DNA of 64,000 nt from Shewanella sp. Isolate11 (GCF_022398315.1 NZ_JAKEVF010000001.1:977397-1041396); one strand, 5' to 3'; counted from the stretch's first letter, positions 8,489 through 19,416 are shown. The notes: generated by a model not told the origin, from the sequence alone. Translations and numbers: made by a program.

Positions 8489-9137
8489 GCATTTCAGGGA
8501 CATTATCAGGTACCACTAACTTGCCTGCGGTTTTACTGATAATCTCTTCGACACTGACTCCTGGGGCGCGCTCTAACAGATGGAAAGCTCCCTCTTTAAT
8601 CTCGAGGAAAGCTAAGTCGGTAAGCACACGTTTAATACAACCATAACCCGTTAATGGCAGCTCGCACTTAGGTAATAATTTAGAGTTGCCGTATTTATCG
8701 GCGTGCATCATGGTAACAATAATATTGTCGGCGCCAGCCACTAAGTCCATCGCGCCGCCCATGCCTTTAATCAGTTTTCCGGGGATCATCCAAGAGGCAA
8801 TTGAGCCTTCGACATCCACTTCAAAGGCGCCCAACACCGTTAAATCCACATGCCCGCCACGGATCATGGCGAAGCTTTCAGCCGATGAGAAGAATGACGC
8901 GCCATCGACGGCCGTTACGGTTTGCTTACCCGCGTTGATTAAGTCGGCATCTATGGTTTCTTCGGTCGGGAACTCACCCATGCCCAGCAAACCATTTTCC
9001 GATTGCAGCATCACCTGCATACCTTGTGGTATGTAGTTCGCCACTAAAGTGGGGATACCTATTCCTAAGTTAACGTAATAACCATCTTGTAGTTCTTGAG
9101 CAACACGTTGTGCAAGTTGTTCTCTTGATAATGCCAT
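8481..9137 (-). CDS. 3-oxoacid (acetoacetate-type) CoA transferase, subunit B
   Basis: A 218-residue beta subunit of a family I CoA transferase. It carries the active-site glutamate in QSENGLLGMG near residues 44-53 and the GGAMDLVAGA segment typical of AtoA/ScoB. With subunit A it would move CoA onto the acetoacetate released by HMG-CoA lyase, so that acetoacetyl-CoA can be thiolysed to acetyl-CoA. It is the last gene of the liu operon, 12 bases after subunit A. In Shewanella I recall this pair being named LiuF/LiuG, but I am not sure which letter is which, so no symbol is given. Confidence 0.9.
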   Translation of the reverse strand: MALSREQLAQRVAQELQDGYYVNLGIGIPTLVANYIPQGMQVMLQSENGLLGMGEFPTEETIDADLINAGKQTVTAVDGASFFSSAESFAMIRGGHVDLTVLGAFEVDVEGSIASWMIPGKLIKGMGGAMDLVAGADNIIVTMMHADKYGNSKLLPKCELPLTGYGCIKRVLTDLAFLEIKEGAFHLLERAPGVSVEEIISKTAGKLVVPDNVPEMQF

Positions 9138-9149
9138 TATGTTGCCTCC

Positions 9150-9851
9150 TTATTTGCTCTTAACGGTACGTTGTTCGATACGCTTTTCGAACGAGCCTTG
9201 AATAAGGCGATCGACATAGATGCCAGGTGTATGGATATGGTCTGGATCGAGTTCACCTGGCTCAACAATATGTTCGGCTTCGACAACGGTAATTTTGCCG
9301 GCTGTCGCCATCATAGGGTTGAAGTTTGCTGCTGTCTTGCGGAACACGAGGTTGCCCATGGTATCGGCTTTCCAGGCGCGGACTAAGGCAAAGTCAGCAG
9401 TCAGTGCGGGTTCAAGCACATAATGACGGCCATCGATTTCACGGGTTTCTTTGCCTTCTGCAACAGGAGTACCGTAGCCAGTCGCGGTGAAGAAAGCGGG
9501 AATGCCTGCGCCGCCTGCACGAATTTTTTCGGCTAAAGTGCCTTGAGGCGTCAAAATAACATTTAATTCGCCCGACAGCATTTGCTGTTCGAAAGTGGCA
9601 TTTTCACCCACGTATGAAGCGATCATTGTGCTGATTTGACGGCTTTTAAGTAAAAGTCCTAAGCCAAAATCATCTACGCCAGCGTTGTTTGAAATCGCTG
9701 TCAGGCCCGTCGCGGCGGTTTTAACCATCTGGGCAATTAATCCCTCAGGAATACCACACAAGCCAAAACCGCCCACCATGACTGTCATATTATCGGTTAG
9801 GCCTGCCAATGCTTCTTCATAGCTGCCAACCAGCTTATTGAGTCCTGCCAT
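9150..9851 (-). CDS. 3-oxoacid (acetoacetate-type) CoA transferase, subunit A
   Basis: A 233-residue alpha subunit of a family I CoA transferase. The [14 protein letters not shown] segment near residues 27-40 is the CoA-binding signature of AtoD/ScoA proteins, and [16 protein letters not shown] follows as expected. It forms a heterodimer with the next gene, subunit B. The start at 9851 (MAGLNK) has AAAGGAGAAAGGA directly upstream; a longer in-frame reading to 9884 has no such site. It lies 48 bases after the HMG-CoA lyase gene, in the same operon. Confidence 0.9.
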   Translation of the reverse strand: MAGLNKLVGSYEEALAGLTDNMTVMVGGFGLCGIPEGLIAQMVKTAATGLTAISNNAGVDDFGLGLLLKSRQISTMIASYVGENATFEQQMLSGELNVILTPQGTLAEKIRAGGAGIPAFFTATGYGTPVAEGKETREIDGRHYVLEPALTADFALVRAWKADTMGNLVFRKTAANFNPMMATAGKITVVEAEHIVEPGELDPDHIHTPGIYVDRLIQGSFEKRIEQRTVKSK

Positions 9852-9899
9852 TATCCTTTCTCCTTTGAGAACAAGCTGGAGCAAACTCCAGCTGCTATA

Positions 9900-10823
9900 T
9901 TATTGCGAGCTTTCTGTTAATGCTCGGGCGACCTTAGATCCACTCGGTCTGCCTAATTCGTGGCTGATATGGTTGCCGGCCTGGATTAAACGATTGAGGT
10001 CAATGCCAGTGTTAATCCCTAAACCATGCAACATATACACTAAATCTTCGGTGGCGAGATTGCCCGATGCCCCTTGGGCATAAGGACAACCGCCGAGTCC
10101 GGCGACTGAACTATCGAACACAGTCACGCCCGTGTCTAAACAGGCTAAGATATTGGCCAGTGCCTGACCGTAAGTGTCGTGAAAATGCAGCGCTAATTTA
10201 TCGACGGGAATCCGCTCGGCTACCGTTTGCACCATTTTACGGGCCTTTAGCGGTGTGCCAACGCCTATAGTGTCACCCAGTGAGATCTCGTAGCAGCCCA
10301 TTTTGTAAAGGATCTCTGCCACTCGAGCGACTTCGCTTGAGGCGATATCCCCTTCATAGGGACAGCCTAAGACACATGACACGTAGCCACGCACCTTGAT
10401 GTTGCGAGCTTGAGCCAGCTCTACTACAGGAATAAAGCGCTCAATCGAGTCTTCAATCGAGCAATTGATATTTCGCTGACTAAAGCTTTGCGAGGCGGCG
10501 CCGAAGATAGCAACTTCGTCTGCACCAGCGTCAAGTGCAAGTTCCAGCCCTTTCAGGTTGGGCGTCAGAGCACTGTAGATCACGCCGTTGCGTTTCGGTA
10601 GGCGGTTAAATATCTCGCCAGAATCGGCCATTTGAGGCACCCATTTAGGTGACACAAAACTGCCAGCTTCAATACGCTTAAGTCCTGCGTCGGCCAGTTG
10701 CTCGATGAGTGCCAGCTTAGCTTGAGTGCTCACGGCGCGCTCATTTTGCAGCCCATCTCTGGCACCCACTTCAAAAATGCTGACTTCGCTGACGTTGGCT
10801 GATGCATCTTTGTCTGCAAACAT
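9900..10823 (-). CDS. liuE: Hydroxymethylglutaryl-CoA lyase
   Basis: A 307-residue TIM-barrel enzyme that splits 3-hydroxy-3-methylglutaryl-CoA into acetyl-CoA and acetoacetate, the last carbon-skeleton step of leucine breakdown. The N-terminal [11 protein letters not shown] gives the catalytic Arg-Asp pair, [10 protein letters not shown] gives the metal-binding histidines, and [14 protein letters not shown] near residue 265 is the HMG-CoA lyase signature with the catalytic cysteine. The ATG at 10823 follows GAGGAG at good spacing; a GTG two codons earlier sits too close to that site. The gap to the liuD stop codon is two bases, so translation is probably coupled. Confidence 0.95.
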   Translation of the reverse strand: MFADKDASANVSEVSIFEVGARDGLQNERAVSTQAKLALIEQLADAGLKRIEAGSFVSPKWVPQMADSGEIFNRLPKRNGVIYSALTPNLKGLELALDAGADEVAIFGAASQSFSQRNINCSIEDSIERFIPVVELAQARNIKVRGYVSCVLGCPYEGDIASSEVARVAEILYKMGCYEISLGDTIGVGTPLKARKMVQTVAERIPVDKLALHFHDTYGQALANILACLDTGVTVFDSSVAGLGGCPYAQGASGNLATEDLVYMLHGLGINTGIDLNRLIQAGNHISHELGRPSGSKVARALTESSQ

Positions 10824-10825
10824 GA

Positions 10826-12859
10826 TCACGCCTCCTCAGCGGCGGTGACATCCAGTAACACGGCGCCGTCGCTCACCAATTCACCCGGCTCGAAGAAGAA
10901 CGCTGCCACTGTGCCATTAAAGGGGGCTTCTATGGTGTATTCCATCTTCATCGCTTCCATCACCATTAAGCCTTGGCCTTTTTCAACCTTATCGCCAACA
11001 TTGACCAAATGAGTGACTATGGTGCCGTTCATCGGTGCTTTAAGCTTATCTTCTGCGCTGGCTTGTTCTTCTACCTGTTCGGTTTGAATCGCACGATAGT
11101 GATAGCTACCAGTGGGCAGAAATAGGGTGAAATCTTCGCCTTCACGACTCACAGGGATCTTGCTCTTATGACCATTGATCTCGGCATGGAGCAGATCATC
11201 AACCAGCTTACCGCTCAGGTTGAGTTGTTGCTGGTTGAGCTCAAGCAAGTAATGTTCACCCACTTGAGAAAGATTAAGCTGTTGCAATTGATGCTGATCA
11301 TCGAGTAAAGATAACTGATGTACGCCGCTGCGGTTCAACCTAAAACCACTGACTTGCCCCCAAGGAGAGTATGGGTCGTTACTATTAATGGCATTGAGTT
11401 TAGCTTGCTCTTTTTGGGCGCAAAGGTGGTATAGCGCCGCCAAGGCGAGCGCCGCATTTTGTTCGTTGCTGTTGTCGGCATCAAGGTTCGTACCAATCAG
11501 GGTTTCACCGTAGCGCTCGATAAAGTCAGTGCTAAAGTCTGCAGCCGCAAAGGCATGATGCTCAGCGATATTGGCTAAGAATTCGATGTTATGTTTCAGA
11601 CCGCTGATCTGATATGACTCTAAGGCATGCACCAGACGTTGTAAGGCGCGTGGACGAGATTCATCCCAGACAATGAGCTTGGCAATCATCGGATCGTAAA
11701 AATTACTGATCACATCATTTTCACGAATACCTGAATCGATACGCACGAAACGGTTTTGCTCGGGCTCACGCAGGAAGTTGAGCTTACCGCTGGCAGGTAG
11801 AAAATCATTTTGTGGATCTTCAGCGTATATACGCACCTCGAAAGAGTGACCATGGATGCGTACTTCCTGTTGGCTTAGTGGCAGTTCACTGCCGCTGGCA
11901 ACCATCAGCTGCCATTTAACCAAGTCTTGGCCGGTGACCATTTCGGTGACAGGGTGTTCGACCTGTAAACGGGTATTCATCTCCATGAAGTAGAAGCTAT
12001 TGGCTTCTTCTGTCGCATGGGTATCGAGCAGGAACTCAACCGTACCTGCACCGACATAATCGATGGCTTTAGCGGCGGCTACGGCGGCTTCTCCCATGGC
12101 TCGGCGCAAACTATCACTCAGTCCCGGAGCTGGGGCTTCTTCAACCACTTTTTGATGACGTCGCTGGATTGAGCAGTCGCGATCTGACAGATAGATACAG
12201 TTGCCTTGGCTATCGGCAAACACTTGTACTTCGACGTGGCGAGGCTGTCTTAGGTAACGTTCAATGAGTAGCTTATCGTTACTAAAAGAGGAGGCCGCTT
12301 CACGACGAGCCGAGTTGATAGCTGCAAGAGCTTCACTTTCTGACTCGACGATACGCATACCTTTACCACCACCGCCATAAGCGGCTTTGATCAGCTGCGG
12401 AAAGCCTATTTGTTTCGAGGCCGCAAGTAAGCTGGCGTCACTTTGATCATCCCCATGATAGCCAGGCACTAAAGGTACATTCGCCTTTTCCATGATGATT
12501 TTAGCGGCACTTTTACTTCCCATGGCTTCGATAGATTCGCTACTTGGGCCGACAAAAGCGATACCGGCTTGTTCACATTGACGGGCAAACTCGGCATTTT
12601 CAGACAGAAAACCGTAGCCGGGATGGATTGCCTGAGCGCCGCTGCGTTTAGCGATATCGATGATCAACTCGCCTTTAAGATAGGACTCGCTAGGTGCACT
12701 ACCACCGAGATAGAAAGATTCATCGGCCATGGCCACATGACGGGCATCTTTATCGGCATCAGAGTACAGCGCAACGGTTTTCACGCCCATTGCATTGGCG
12801 GTTTTAATGATGCGACAGGCGATTTCACCTCGGTTGGCGATCAGTAATTTATTAAACAT
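10826..12859 (-). CDS. liuD: 3-methylcrotonyl-CoA carboxylase, biotin-containing alpha subunit
   Basis: A 677-residue subunit with a biotin carboxylase domain ([15 protein letters not shown] at the start, the ATP-grasp loop [14 protein letters not shown], then [14 protein letters not shown]), a linker domain, and a C-terminal biotinyl domain whose MEAMKMEY carries the biotinylated lysine. It charges biotin with bicarbonate and ATP, and LiuB transfers the carboxyl group to 3-methylcrotonyl-CoA. The start is the ATG at 12859, preceded by GGAG. It lies 80 bases after liuC. Confidence 0.94.
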   Translation of the reverse strand: MFNKLLIANRGEIACRIIKTANAMGVKTVALYSDADKDARHVAMADESFYLGGSAPSESYLKGELIIDIAKRSGAQAIHPGYGFLSENAEFARQCEQAGIAFVGPSSESIEAMGSKSAAKIIMEKANVPLVPGYHGDDQSDASLLAASKQIGFPQLIKAAYGGGGKGMRIVESESEALAAINSARREAASSFSNDKLLIERYLRQPRHVEVQVFADSQGNCIYLSDRDCSIQRRHQKVVEEAPAPGLSDSLRRAMGEAAVAAAKAIDYVGAGTVEFLLDTHATEEANSFYFMEMNTRLQVEHPVTEMVTGQDLVKWQLMVASGSELPLSQQEVRIHGHSFEVRIYAEDPQNDFLPASGKLNFLREPEQNRFVRIDSGIRENDVISNFYDPMIAKLIVWDESRPRALQRLVHALESYQISGLKHNIEFLANIAEHHAFAAADFSTDFIERYGETLIGTNLDADNSNEQNAALALAALYHLCAQKEQAKLNAINSNDPYSPWGQVSGFRLNRSGVHQLSLLDDQHQLQQLNLSQVGEHYLLELNQQQLNLSGKLVDDLLHAEINGHKSKIPVSREGEDFTLFLPTGSYHYRAIQTEQVEEQASAEDKLKAPMNGTIVTHLVNVGDKVEKGQGLMVMEAMKMEYTIEAPFNGTVAAFFFEPGELVSDGAVLLDVTAAEEA

Positions 12860-12939
12860 AATCAACGACTCCGTGCAATACAGCTGTGACAGACGGCTGG
12901 GTAATATTTATCAGTGATTTTGTGGTTATTATTTTCATA

Positions 12940-13743
12940 TCACTTCCACTTGGGGCTGCGTTTGTCGAAGAAGGCATTGAGTCCTTCCTGACCTTCATCC
13001 GACACGCGGATGCTGGCGATACGTTCGCTGGTGTAGGCTAAAGTGCTGTCATCTATTACGCCATCTTCGAGACGAGAGAGCAGCTTTTTGACCCACGCCA
13101 TGCCTTGTGGGCTATTACTGCGAAGCGCTGCAATGATAGGCGCTGCTGCACTATCTAGGTCGTCATCGATTTCATGAATGACGTTAAGTTTCAATGCGGT
13201 TTCAGCGTCAAAACGCTCGGCGGTCAACATATAACGACGTGCCGCTCTTTGCCCCATGGCGCGAACCACATAAGGGCTTATCACTGCTGGAATTAATCCC
13301 AGTTTGACTTCACTTAAACAGAAGCTGGCGCGCTGATTGGCGAGGGCGATATCGCTGGCGCAAATCAGTCCTAGGGCACCACCAAAGGCTGCCCCTTGTA
13401 CTAAGGCGATGGTGGGCTTTGGAAACTTATCCAGTTTATGCATCAAGCTGGCGAGTTCGTTAGCATCAGTTAAGTTTTGCGCGAAATCCATGTTGGCTTG
13501 TTTGCGCATCCAGTTGAGATCGGCACCGGCGCTGAAGTTTTTGCCTTCGGCTTTGATCACTAACAGCTGGCAGTCATCATTGCTGGCAAAACCGTCTAGC
13601 GCGGCGATCATTTCACTGATCATCACCTCATCGAAGGCGTTATGTTTGTCGGCGCGGTTAAGCACCATCTCTGCAACCCCTTGATTGAGGGAGCAGATTA
13701 AATAGTTAAATCTGGTCTTGCATGGGTCTATGGGCGTTGTCAT
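12940..13743 (-). CDS. liuC: Methylglutaconyl-CoA hydratase (enoyl-CoA hydratase family)
   Basis: A 267-residue crotonase-fold enzyme. NRADKHNAFD, KNFSAGADLNWM (first oxyanion-hole strand) and QGAAFGGALGLICASDIA (second oxyanion-hole strand) are in the expected order, with the acidic catalytic region at FCLSEVKLGLIP. In this operon it hydrates 3-methylglutaconyl-CoA to HMG-CoA, between the carboxylase and the lyase. The ATG at 13743 has AAGGA upstream. It lies 43 bases after liuB. Confidence 0.92.
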   Translation of the reverse strand: MTTPIDPCKTRFNYLICSLNQGVAEMVLNRADKHNAFDEVMISEMIAALDGFASNDDCQLLVIKAEGKNFSAGADLNWMRKQANMDFAQNLTDANELASLMHKLDKFPKPTIALVQGAAFGGALGLICASDIALANQRASFCLSEVKLGLIPAVISPYVVRAMGQRAARRYMLTAERFDAETALKLNVIHEIDDDLDSAAAPIIAALRSNSPQGMAWVKKLLSRLEDGVIDDSTLAYTSERIASIRVSDEGQEGLNAFFDKRSPKWK

Positions 13744-13786
13744 ATCCGTGTCCTTAACTCTTGTTCAGTACCATTAGTCGCTTCGC

Positions 13787-15394
13787 TTACATGCGGAATA
13801 CGCCAAAATGGGTCTCCTGAACGGGGGCATTTAAGGCGGCTGACAGGGCTAAGCCGACAACGTCTCGAGTTTGTGCTGGGTCAATAATGCCGTCGTCCCA
13901 CAGCCTTGCACTGGCATGATAAGGATGTCCCTCTTTGTCATACTGCTCGACAATTGGCGCGCGGAAGGCGGCTTCATCTTCTTGAGACCACTCGACTCCC
14001 TTACGGGCTAAACCATCACGACGCACGGTTGCCAATACGCCTGCGGCTTGTTCGCCGCCCATCACTGATATACGGGCGTTAGGCCACATCCACATCATGG
14101 TGGGTTCGAAAGCTCGTCCACACATACCATAGTTACCCGCGCCATAGCTGCCACCAATGATCACAGTGAATTTAGGCACATTGGCACAAGAGACGGCGGT
14201 CACCATCTTGGCTCCGTGTTTGGCAATGCCTTCATGTTCATACTTTTTACCCACCATAAAACCAGTGATATTTTGTAAGAACAGCAGTGGGATCTTGCGC
14301 TGGCAACATAGCTCAATAAAGTGAGCCCCTTTTTGTGCTGACTCAGAGAACAAGATGCCATTATTGGCCACAATACCAACGGGGTAGCCATGAATTCGTG
14401 CGAAACCACAGACCAAAGTGGCGCCGTAGTTGGCTTTGAACTCGTCGAAATCAGAGTCATCGACGATACGCGCGATCACTTCTTTGACATCGAAGGGCTT
14501 TTTAAGGTCGGTGCCGACGATGCCATAGAGTTCATTGATATCGAATTTAGGTGGTTTAACCGGGCTTAGCAGGCTTTCAATCTGCTTATTATGATTAAGA
14601 CGAGTGACGGCCTTGCGCGCTAACTCCAGTGCGTGTTCATCATTTTGTGCCAGATGATCTGCCACACCCGAAATCTTGGTGTGCACTTCTGCGCCGCCAA
14701 GTTCTTCGGCAGAAACCTCTTCGCCAGTCGCCGCTTTAACCAGTGGTGGCCCCGCAAGGAAAATCGTGCCTTGCTCTTTAACGATAATCGATTCATCCGC
14801 CATAGCAGGTACATACGCGCCGCCTGCGGTACATAAACCCATTACCACGGCAATTTGCGGGATCCCTAGACCAGACATCTGCGCCTGGTTATAGAAGATG
14901 CGGCCGAAATGATCTCTGTCGGGAAACACTTCATCTTGTCGGGGTAAGTTGGCGCCGCCTGAGTCGACCAAGTAGATACAAGGCAGGTGGCAACGCTTGG
15001 CGATATCTTGAGCACGAAGGTGTTTTTTGACCGTAAGCGGGTAGTAAGTGCCGCCTTTTACGGTGGCATCGTTGGCGATCACCATACATTCGACACCACT
15101 GACTCGGCCAATACCCGCGATAATACCTGCGGCAGGCACCACATCATCGTAGACCTGATATGCGGCAAATTGGGAGATTTCTAAAAATGGTGAGCCTGGA
15201 TCGAGCAGTTTTTCTACCCGTTGACGAGGAGAGAGTTTGCCACGTGCCAGATGACGTTCCATCGCGACGGCACCGCCGCCTTGTTCTATTTCGGCCAGCT
15301 TAAGTTGCAGGTCAGCGACCACGGCGCTCATTTGCTGCTGTTTGGTTTTGAATTCATCGCTGCGGGGATTGATTCGACTGCTGAGTTGAGTCAC
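13787..15394 (-). CDS. liuB: 3-methylcrotonyl-CoA carboxylase, carboxyltransferase beta subunit
   Basis: A 535-residue carboxyltransferase of the acyl-CoA carboxylase beta family. It has two crotonase-like halves; visible hallmarks are [22 protein letters not shown], the [16 protein letters not shown] loop of the first half and [17 protein letters not shown] of the second. It pairs with LiuD to make 3-methylglutaconyl-CoA. The start is a GTG at 15394 with AAGGA at good spacing and no competing ATG. Confidence 0.94.
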   Translation of the reverse strand: MTQLSSRINPRSDEFKTKQQQMSAVVADLQLKLAEIEQGGGAVAMERHLARGKLSPRQRVEKLLDPGSPFLEISQFAAYQVYDDVVPAAGIIAGIGRVSGVECMVIANDATVKGGTYYPLTVKKHLRAQDIAKRCHLPCIYLVDSGGANLPRQDEVFPDRDHFGRIFYNQAQMSGLGIPQIAVVMGLCTAGGAYVPAMADESIIVKEQGTIFLAGPPLVKAATGEEVSAEELGGAEVHTKISGVADHLAQNDEHALELARKAVTRLNHNKQIESLLSPVKPPKFDINELYGIVGTDLKKPFDVKEVIARIVDDSDFDEFKANYGATLVCGFARIHGYPVGIVANNGILFSESAQKGAHFIELCCQRKIPLLFLQNITGFMVGKKYEHEGIAKHGAKMVTAVSCANVPKFTVIIGGSYGAGNYGMCGRAFEPTMMWMWPNARISVMGGEQAAGVLATVRRDGLARKGVEWSQEDEAAFRAPIVEQYDKEGHPYHASARLWDDGIIDPAQTRDVVGLALSAALNAPVQETHFGVFRM

Positions 15395-15420
15395 GGCAAT
15401 GTTCCTTGTAAGACGGTTTA

Positions 15421-15442
15421 AACGGGAGTGAATGCTCCCGTT
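15421..15442. repeat. Intercistronic hairpin between liuA and liuB
   Basis: Stem AACGGGAG (15421-15428) with CTCCCGTT (15435-15442), followed by a second GGCC-rich dyad. There is no T-run, so it is unlikely to be a terminator. It could stabilise or process the mRNA between liuA and liuB. Confidence 0.5.
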
Positions 15443-15479
15443 GGCCGAGTCTTGACCCGGCCGTACGGGTGATTAGTGC

Positions 15480-16649
15480 TTATTTCGACTCGTTAAAAAG
15501 CTCACGGCCAATTAGCATGCGGCGGATTTCTGAGGTACCCGCACCAATCTCATATAGTTTGGCATCACGAAGTAATCGGCCTGTGGCGTATTCGTTAACA
15601 TAGCCATTGCCGCCAAGTAGCTGGATAGCATCGAGTGCCATTTTGGTCGCCAACTCCGCAGAATATAAAATAGCGCCTGCGGCATCTTTACGAGTGGTTT
15701 CACCGCGATCGCACGACTTGGCCACGTTGTAAATATAGGATTTAGCCGCATTCATGCCGGTATACATATCGGCAAGTTTGCCTTGGACTAATTGGAACTG
15801 ACCGATAGATTTACCAAACTGCTCACGCTCATGGATGTAAGGAATGACGATATCCATACAAGCGGTCATTATCCCAAGTGGGCCGCCAGATAGCACTACG
15901 CGTTCGTAATCTAAGCCGCTCATCAATACTTTTACGCCGTTATTTAGGCCGCCAAGAATGTTCTCTTCAGGGACTTCACAATCTTCAAATACTAATTCAC
16001 AGGTGTTCGAGCCACGCATTCCGAGTTTGTCGAGTTTCTGCGCCTGACTAAAGCCTTTAAAGCCTCGTTCAACGATAAATGCGGTGATGCCGTGAGGGCC
16101 TTTATCCATATCGGTTTTGGCGTAGATAACATAGGTATCGGCGTCAGGACCATTGGTGATCCACATCTTGTTACCGTTAAGGATATAACGATCGCCTTGC
16201 TTTTGAGCGCTAAGCTTCATTGAAACCACGTCAGAACCAGCATTGGGCTCACTCATTGCGAGGGCGCCGATATGTTCACCGCTGACCAGTTTAGGAAGAT
16301 ATTTGGCTTTTTGTTCGCTGTTACCGTTACGGTTGATCTGGTTAACACAAAGGTTCGAATGGGCGCCGTAGCTTAAGCCGATAGACGCCGATGCACGAGA
16401 GATCTCCTCCATCGCTACCACATGAGCAAGGTAACCCATATCGGCACCACCAAACTCTTCAGGCACAGTAATACCCAACAACCCCATGTCACCGAGTACT
16501 GGCCATAACTCGTTTGGAAAGGCGTTATCCTGATCGACCTTGGCTGCGATAGGCGCGATTTCATTGGCGGCGAAGCCTTGTACGGCATCGCGGAGCATAT
16601 CGACATCTTCGCCAAGACCGAAGTTGAGAGATGAGTAGAGTTGAGTCAT
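15480..16649 (-). CDS. liuA: Isovaleryl-CoA dehydrogenase
   Basis: A 389-residue FAD flavoenzyme of the acyl-CoA dehydrogenase family that oxidises isovaleryl-CoA to 3-methylcrotonyl-CoA and passes electrons to ETF. The two family signatures are visible: [19 protein letters not shown] near residue 130 and [20 protein letters not shown] near residue 345. The placement of Glu in [15 protein letters not shown] (near residue 246) is as in isovaleryl-CoA dehydrogenases. The ATG at 16649 has AGGA upstream. It is the first structural gene after liuR. Confidence 0.94.
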   Translation of the reverse strand: MTQLYSSLNFGLGEDVDMLRDAVQGFAANEIAPIAAKVDQDNAFPNELWPVLGDMGLLGITVPEEFGGADMGYLAHVVAMEEISRASASIGLSYGAHSNLCVNQINRNGNSEQKAKYLPKLVSGEHIGALAMSEPNAGSDVVSMKLSAQKQGDRYILNGNKMWITNGPDADTYVIYAKTDMDKGPHGITAFIVERGFKGFSQAQKLDKLGMRGSNTCELVFEDCEVPEENILGGLNNGVKVLMSGLDYERVVLSGGPLGIMTACMDIVIPYIHEREQFGKSIGQFQLVQGKLADMYTGMNAAKSYIYNVAKSCDRGETTRKDAAGAILYSAELATKMALDAIQLLGGNGYVNEYATGRLLRDAKLYEIGAGTSEIRRMLIGRELFNESK

Positions 16650-16761
16650 TGTGTTATCCTACAGGTCTATTTTTATAATAATTATTTGTTGTTAATATTT
16701 TTAATATCAGTTGCTTGTGTTAATTTTTATGGTATTAAATTTATTGAGTACGGTACGGCAA

Positions 16762-17160
16762 TTATGATTCTTGCAGTGCTAATGCTTCTCGGCATTGTTG
16801 TTCTGCTGAGGTCAGCTCCATCAGTACCACTTTGATATCATCCATCTGTTGCTGCAGGGCACTTTTTTTCTCTTCCACCAGTTCGAGCATGGTGTGCAGC
16901 TGAGAGCTACTGTTTTTGTCGGCATCGTAGAGCTCGAATAGACGGCGGGTTTCGGCTAATGAGAATCCGAGACGTTTACCGCGTAAAATCAGCTTGAGAC
17001 GCACTCTGTCTTTAAGGCCATAGATGCGAGTCTGCCCGCGGCGCTTAGGTTTCAGTAGACCTTGGTCTTCATAAAAGCGGATGCTTCGGGTAGTGATATC
17101 GAACTCTTTTGACAGATCGCTAATCGAATAAGTCGTCTTTGGACTGTGTTTATCATTCAT
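16762..17160 (-). CDS. liuR: MerR-family regulator of leucine degradation
   Basis: A 132-residue MerR-family protein. The N-terminal winged helix (TYSISDLSKEFDITTRSIRFYEDQGLL, residues about 10-36) is followed by the second wing RRGQTRIYG and a dimerising coiled coil. There is no metal-binding cysteine cluster, which fits a regulator of organic-acid metabolism. By position, first in the liu operon, it is LiuR, the known regulator of branched-chain amino-acid breakdown in Shewanella and relatives. It should autoregulate the operon and the divergent acyl-CoA synthetase through the two sites at 17201-17337. Confidence 0.9.
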   Translation of the reverse strand: MNDKHSPKTTYSISDLSKEFDITTRSIRFYEDQGLLKPKRRGQTRIYGLKDRVRLKLILRGKRLGFSLAETRRLFELYDADKNSSSQLHTMLELVEEKKSALQQQMDDIKVVLMELTSAEQQCREALALQES

Positions 17161-17200
17161 TAAAAATTACCATAACAATTAACTTTGATAGCACGATATA

Positions 17201-17221
17201 TGAAGTTTACGTAAAGGTAAA
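17201..17221. promoter_or_regulatory. Putative LiuR operator, liuR side
   Basis: TGAAGTTTACGTAAAGG, with the ten-base palindrome TTTACGTAAA at 17206-17215, lies 40-60 bases upstream of the liuR start. It shares the frame TGAAGTT(A/T)ACGT(A/T)A with the site upstream of the divergent gene. The match between the two divergent promoters is the main evidence. Confidence 0.6.
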
Positions 17222-17316
17222 GATTTGCAGTGGTCAAATCTTCGCTATTTCCTAAAAAACTCCCCTACAGCTGTCAATCTCAGTTCACATTCAATCATCA
17301 GCATGACACTCCTATT

Positions 17317-17337
17317 TGAAGTTAACGTTAGTGTTAG
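17317..17337. promoter_or_regulatory. Putative LiuR operator, acyl-CoA synthetase side
   Basis: TGAAGTTAACGTTAGTGTTA lies about 125 bases upstream of the ATG at 17460 and repeats the TGAAGTT(A/T)ACGT(A/T)A frame of the liuR-side site. This would put the divergent acyl-CoA synthetase in the LiuR regulon. Confidence 0.55.
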
Positions 17338-17459
17338 GCAAAGGTCTAATGGGAAATCTTATTGCGCTCTCCATAATGAAATAGGGATCAATACCCATGT
17401 AAAGTTTAAGGACAAGCCGGTATGGAGCTCAATTAGAGGCATATCATTGGGAGAGGGTC

Positions 17460-19364
17460 ATGAAGGCATTACATAAGCAGCTACATCAGCAATCAATTGA
17501 AAATCCTAATGCTTTTTGGGAAGAGGCAGCAAAGAGTCTAATGTGGGATAAACCATTCTCTCGGGTATTGGATGATAATGATGCACCCATGTACCGTTGG
17601 TTTAGTGGGGGAGAGCTCAATACCTGCTATAACGCAGTTGATCGTCATGTGGAGGCCGGACGTGGAGAGCAGATTGCAATCCAGTATGTGAGTCCAATAA
17701 CCGATACTGAATATGGCATCACTTATACCGAATTACAGGCACAAGTCAGTCGTCTTGCGGGTTACATGGCCGCTCAAGGGGTCAATAAAGGCGACAGAGT
17801 GGTGATTTACATGCCTATGGTGCCTGAAACGGCTTACGCCATGTTGGCCTGTGCTCGCCTAGGTGCTATCCATTCTGTGGTGTTTGGTGGCTTTGCGGCG
17901 AACGAGTTGGCAACACGTATTGATGATGCCAAACCAAGCATGATCCTATCGGCATCTTGCGGCATTGAGCCTTCTGGTGTCGTGGCTTATAAACCCTTGC
18001 TTGATGAGGCGCTGAGCCAGACCAAACATCAGGTGAGTCAATGCCTTATTTTAAATCGTCCTCAGTTAACGGCTGAGCTGGTCGAAAGACGAGATGTCGA
18101 TTGGCAGAGTGCGATGGCCACCGCGCCAAATATCGCTTGTCAGCCTGTTGCGGCAACCGATCCCCTTTATGTGCTTTATACCTCGGGTACCACGGGGCAA
18201 CCTAAAGGTGTGGTGCGTGATAATGGTGGCCATGGGGTGGCGCTAAGTTGGTCGATGAAGAATGTTTACAACATCGAAGCCGGAGATGTGTTCTGGGCAG
18301 CATCCGATGTGGGCTGGGTTGTGGGACACTCATATATTGTCTACGGGCCTTTGTTGGTGGGGGCGACTACCTTGCTGTTTGAAGGTAAGCCGATAGGCAC
18401 TCCAGATCCTGGGATTTTCTGGCGTATTATCGATAAGTACAAGGTGAAGAGTTTCTTTACCGCGCCAACGGCAATCAGAGCTATTAAGCGAGACGATCCT
18501 GACGGTGAATATTTGAATAATGTTGATCTCAGTGGATTGGGCACTGTGTTTTTGGCTGGTGAACGATGTGATCCCGATACTTTACATTGGACCGAGCAAC
18601 AACTGAAAAAGCCTGTGATCGATCATTGGTGGCAGACAGAAACAGGCTGGCCGGTTGCGGCCAACTTGATGGGCGTCGCGCCAGTACCAGTAAAAGCTGG
18701 TTCGCCAGCTTTGGCTGTTCCGGGCTATAACGTGCAAGTGGTCGATGAAATGGGTGATGAAGTCTCAGCCAATCAAACCGGTAATGTGGTGATTAAACTG
18801 CCGCTACCACCGGGGACACTTACCACGCTTTGGCATAATGAGGCCCGTTACAAAGACAGTTATTTATCTATGTATCCCGGCTTTTACCTCACGGGTGATG
18901 CAGGATATATGGATGAAGATGGCTATCTTTATATTATGAGCCGTATCGATGATGTGATTAACGTTGCTGGCCACAGATTATCGACTGGACGTTTCGAAGA
19001 GGTCTTGTGTCAGCATGAGGCTGTTGCCGAAGCGGCAGTGATTGGCGCTGCGGACCAACTAAAAGGCCAGGTGCCGCTTGGACTTGTAGTGCTAAAGAAA
19101 GGCTGCACCTTAACAGATGAGCAGCTTTACAAAGAACTGATTGCCTTAGTGCGCGAGCAGATAGGTCCCGTTGCGGCGTTTAGACTCGTCAGTGCCATTC
19201 CTAAACTGCCTAAGACTCGCTCGGGTAAAATTTTGCGTGGCACTATGCGAAAAATTGCAGACAATCAAAGCTATAACATGCCTGCGACCATTGAAGATCC
19301 TTACACTCTAGAACTCGTACGCAATGTGTTGACCCGAATGGGTTATGCTGATGCGCACGTATAA
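17460..19364 (+). CDS. PrpE/ACSS3-type short-chain acyl-CoA synthetase
   Basis: A 634-residue AMP-forming acyl-CoA ligase. It shows the adenylation motif YTSGTTGQPKGVV (near residue 238), the DHWWQTETGWP motif, YLTGDAGYMDEDGY, and the C-terminal lysine in PKTRSGKILR. The stretches GFAANELATRIDDAKP and GWVVGHSYIVYGPLL resemble propionyl-CoA synthetase PrpE and vertebrate ACSS3 more than acetyl-CoA synthetase Acs. It activates a short acid such as propionate, isobutyrate or acetoacetate. Divergence from liuR suggests a branched-chain acid, which is inference. The start has GGGAGAGGG upstream. Confidence 0.85.
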   Translation: MKALHKQLHQQSIENPNAFWEEAAKSLMWDKPFSRVLDDNDAPMYRWFSGGELNTCYNAVDRHVEAGRGEQIAIQYVSPITDTEYGITYTELQAQVSRLAGYMAAQGVNKGDRVVIYMPMVPETAYAMLACARLGAIHSVVFGGFAANELATRIDDAKPSMILSASCGIEPSGVVAYKPLLDEALSQTKHQVSQCLILNRPQLTAELVERRDVDWQSAMATAPNIACQPVAATDPLYVLYTSGTTGQPKGVVRDNGGHGVALSWSMKNVYNIEAGDVFWAASDVGWVVGHSYIVYGPLLVGATTLLFEGKPIGTPDPGIFWRIIDKYKVKSFFTAPTAIRAIKRDDPDGEYLNNVDLSGLGTVFLAGERCDPDTLHWTEQQLKKPVIDHWWQTETGWPVAANLMGVAPVPVKAGSPALAVPGYNVQVVDEMGDEVSANQTGNVVIKLPLPPGTLTTLWHNEARYKDSYLSMYPGFYLTGDAGYMDEDGYLYIMSRIDDVINVAGHRLSTGRFEEVLCQHEAVAEAAVIGAADQLKGQVPLGLVVLKKGCTLTDEQLYKELIALVREQIGPVAAFRLVSAIPKLPKTRSGKILRGTMRKIADNQSYNMPATIEDPYTLELVRNVLTRMGYADAHV

Positions 19365-19416
19365 TGAGCTTGCCTAATGTGTTAATGATTAGAGGCAAGG
19401 GATTAATGGAAAATTG

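Noticed and set aside
8686-9036. Long reading frame antisense to CoA transferase subunit B
   Set aside because: It is the shadow of a well-conserved gene; no ribosome site or independent evidence.
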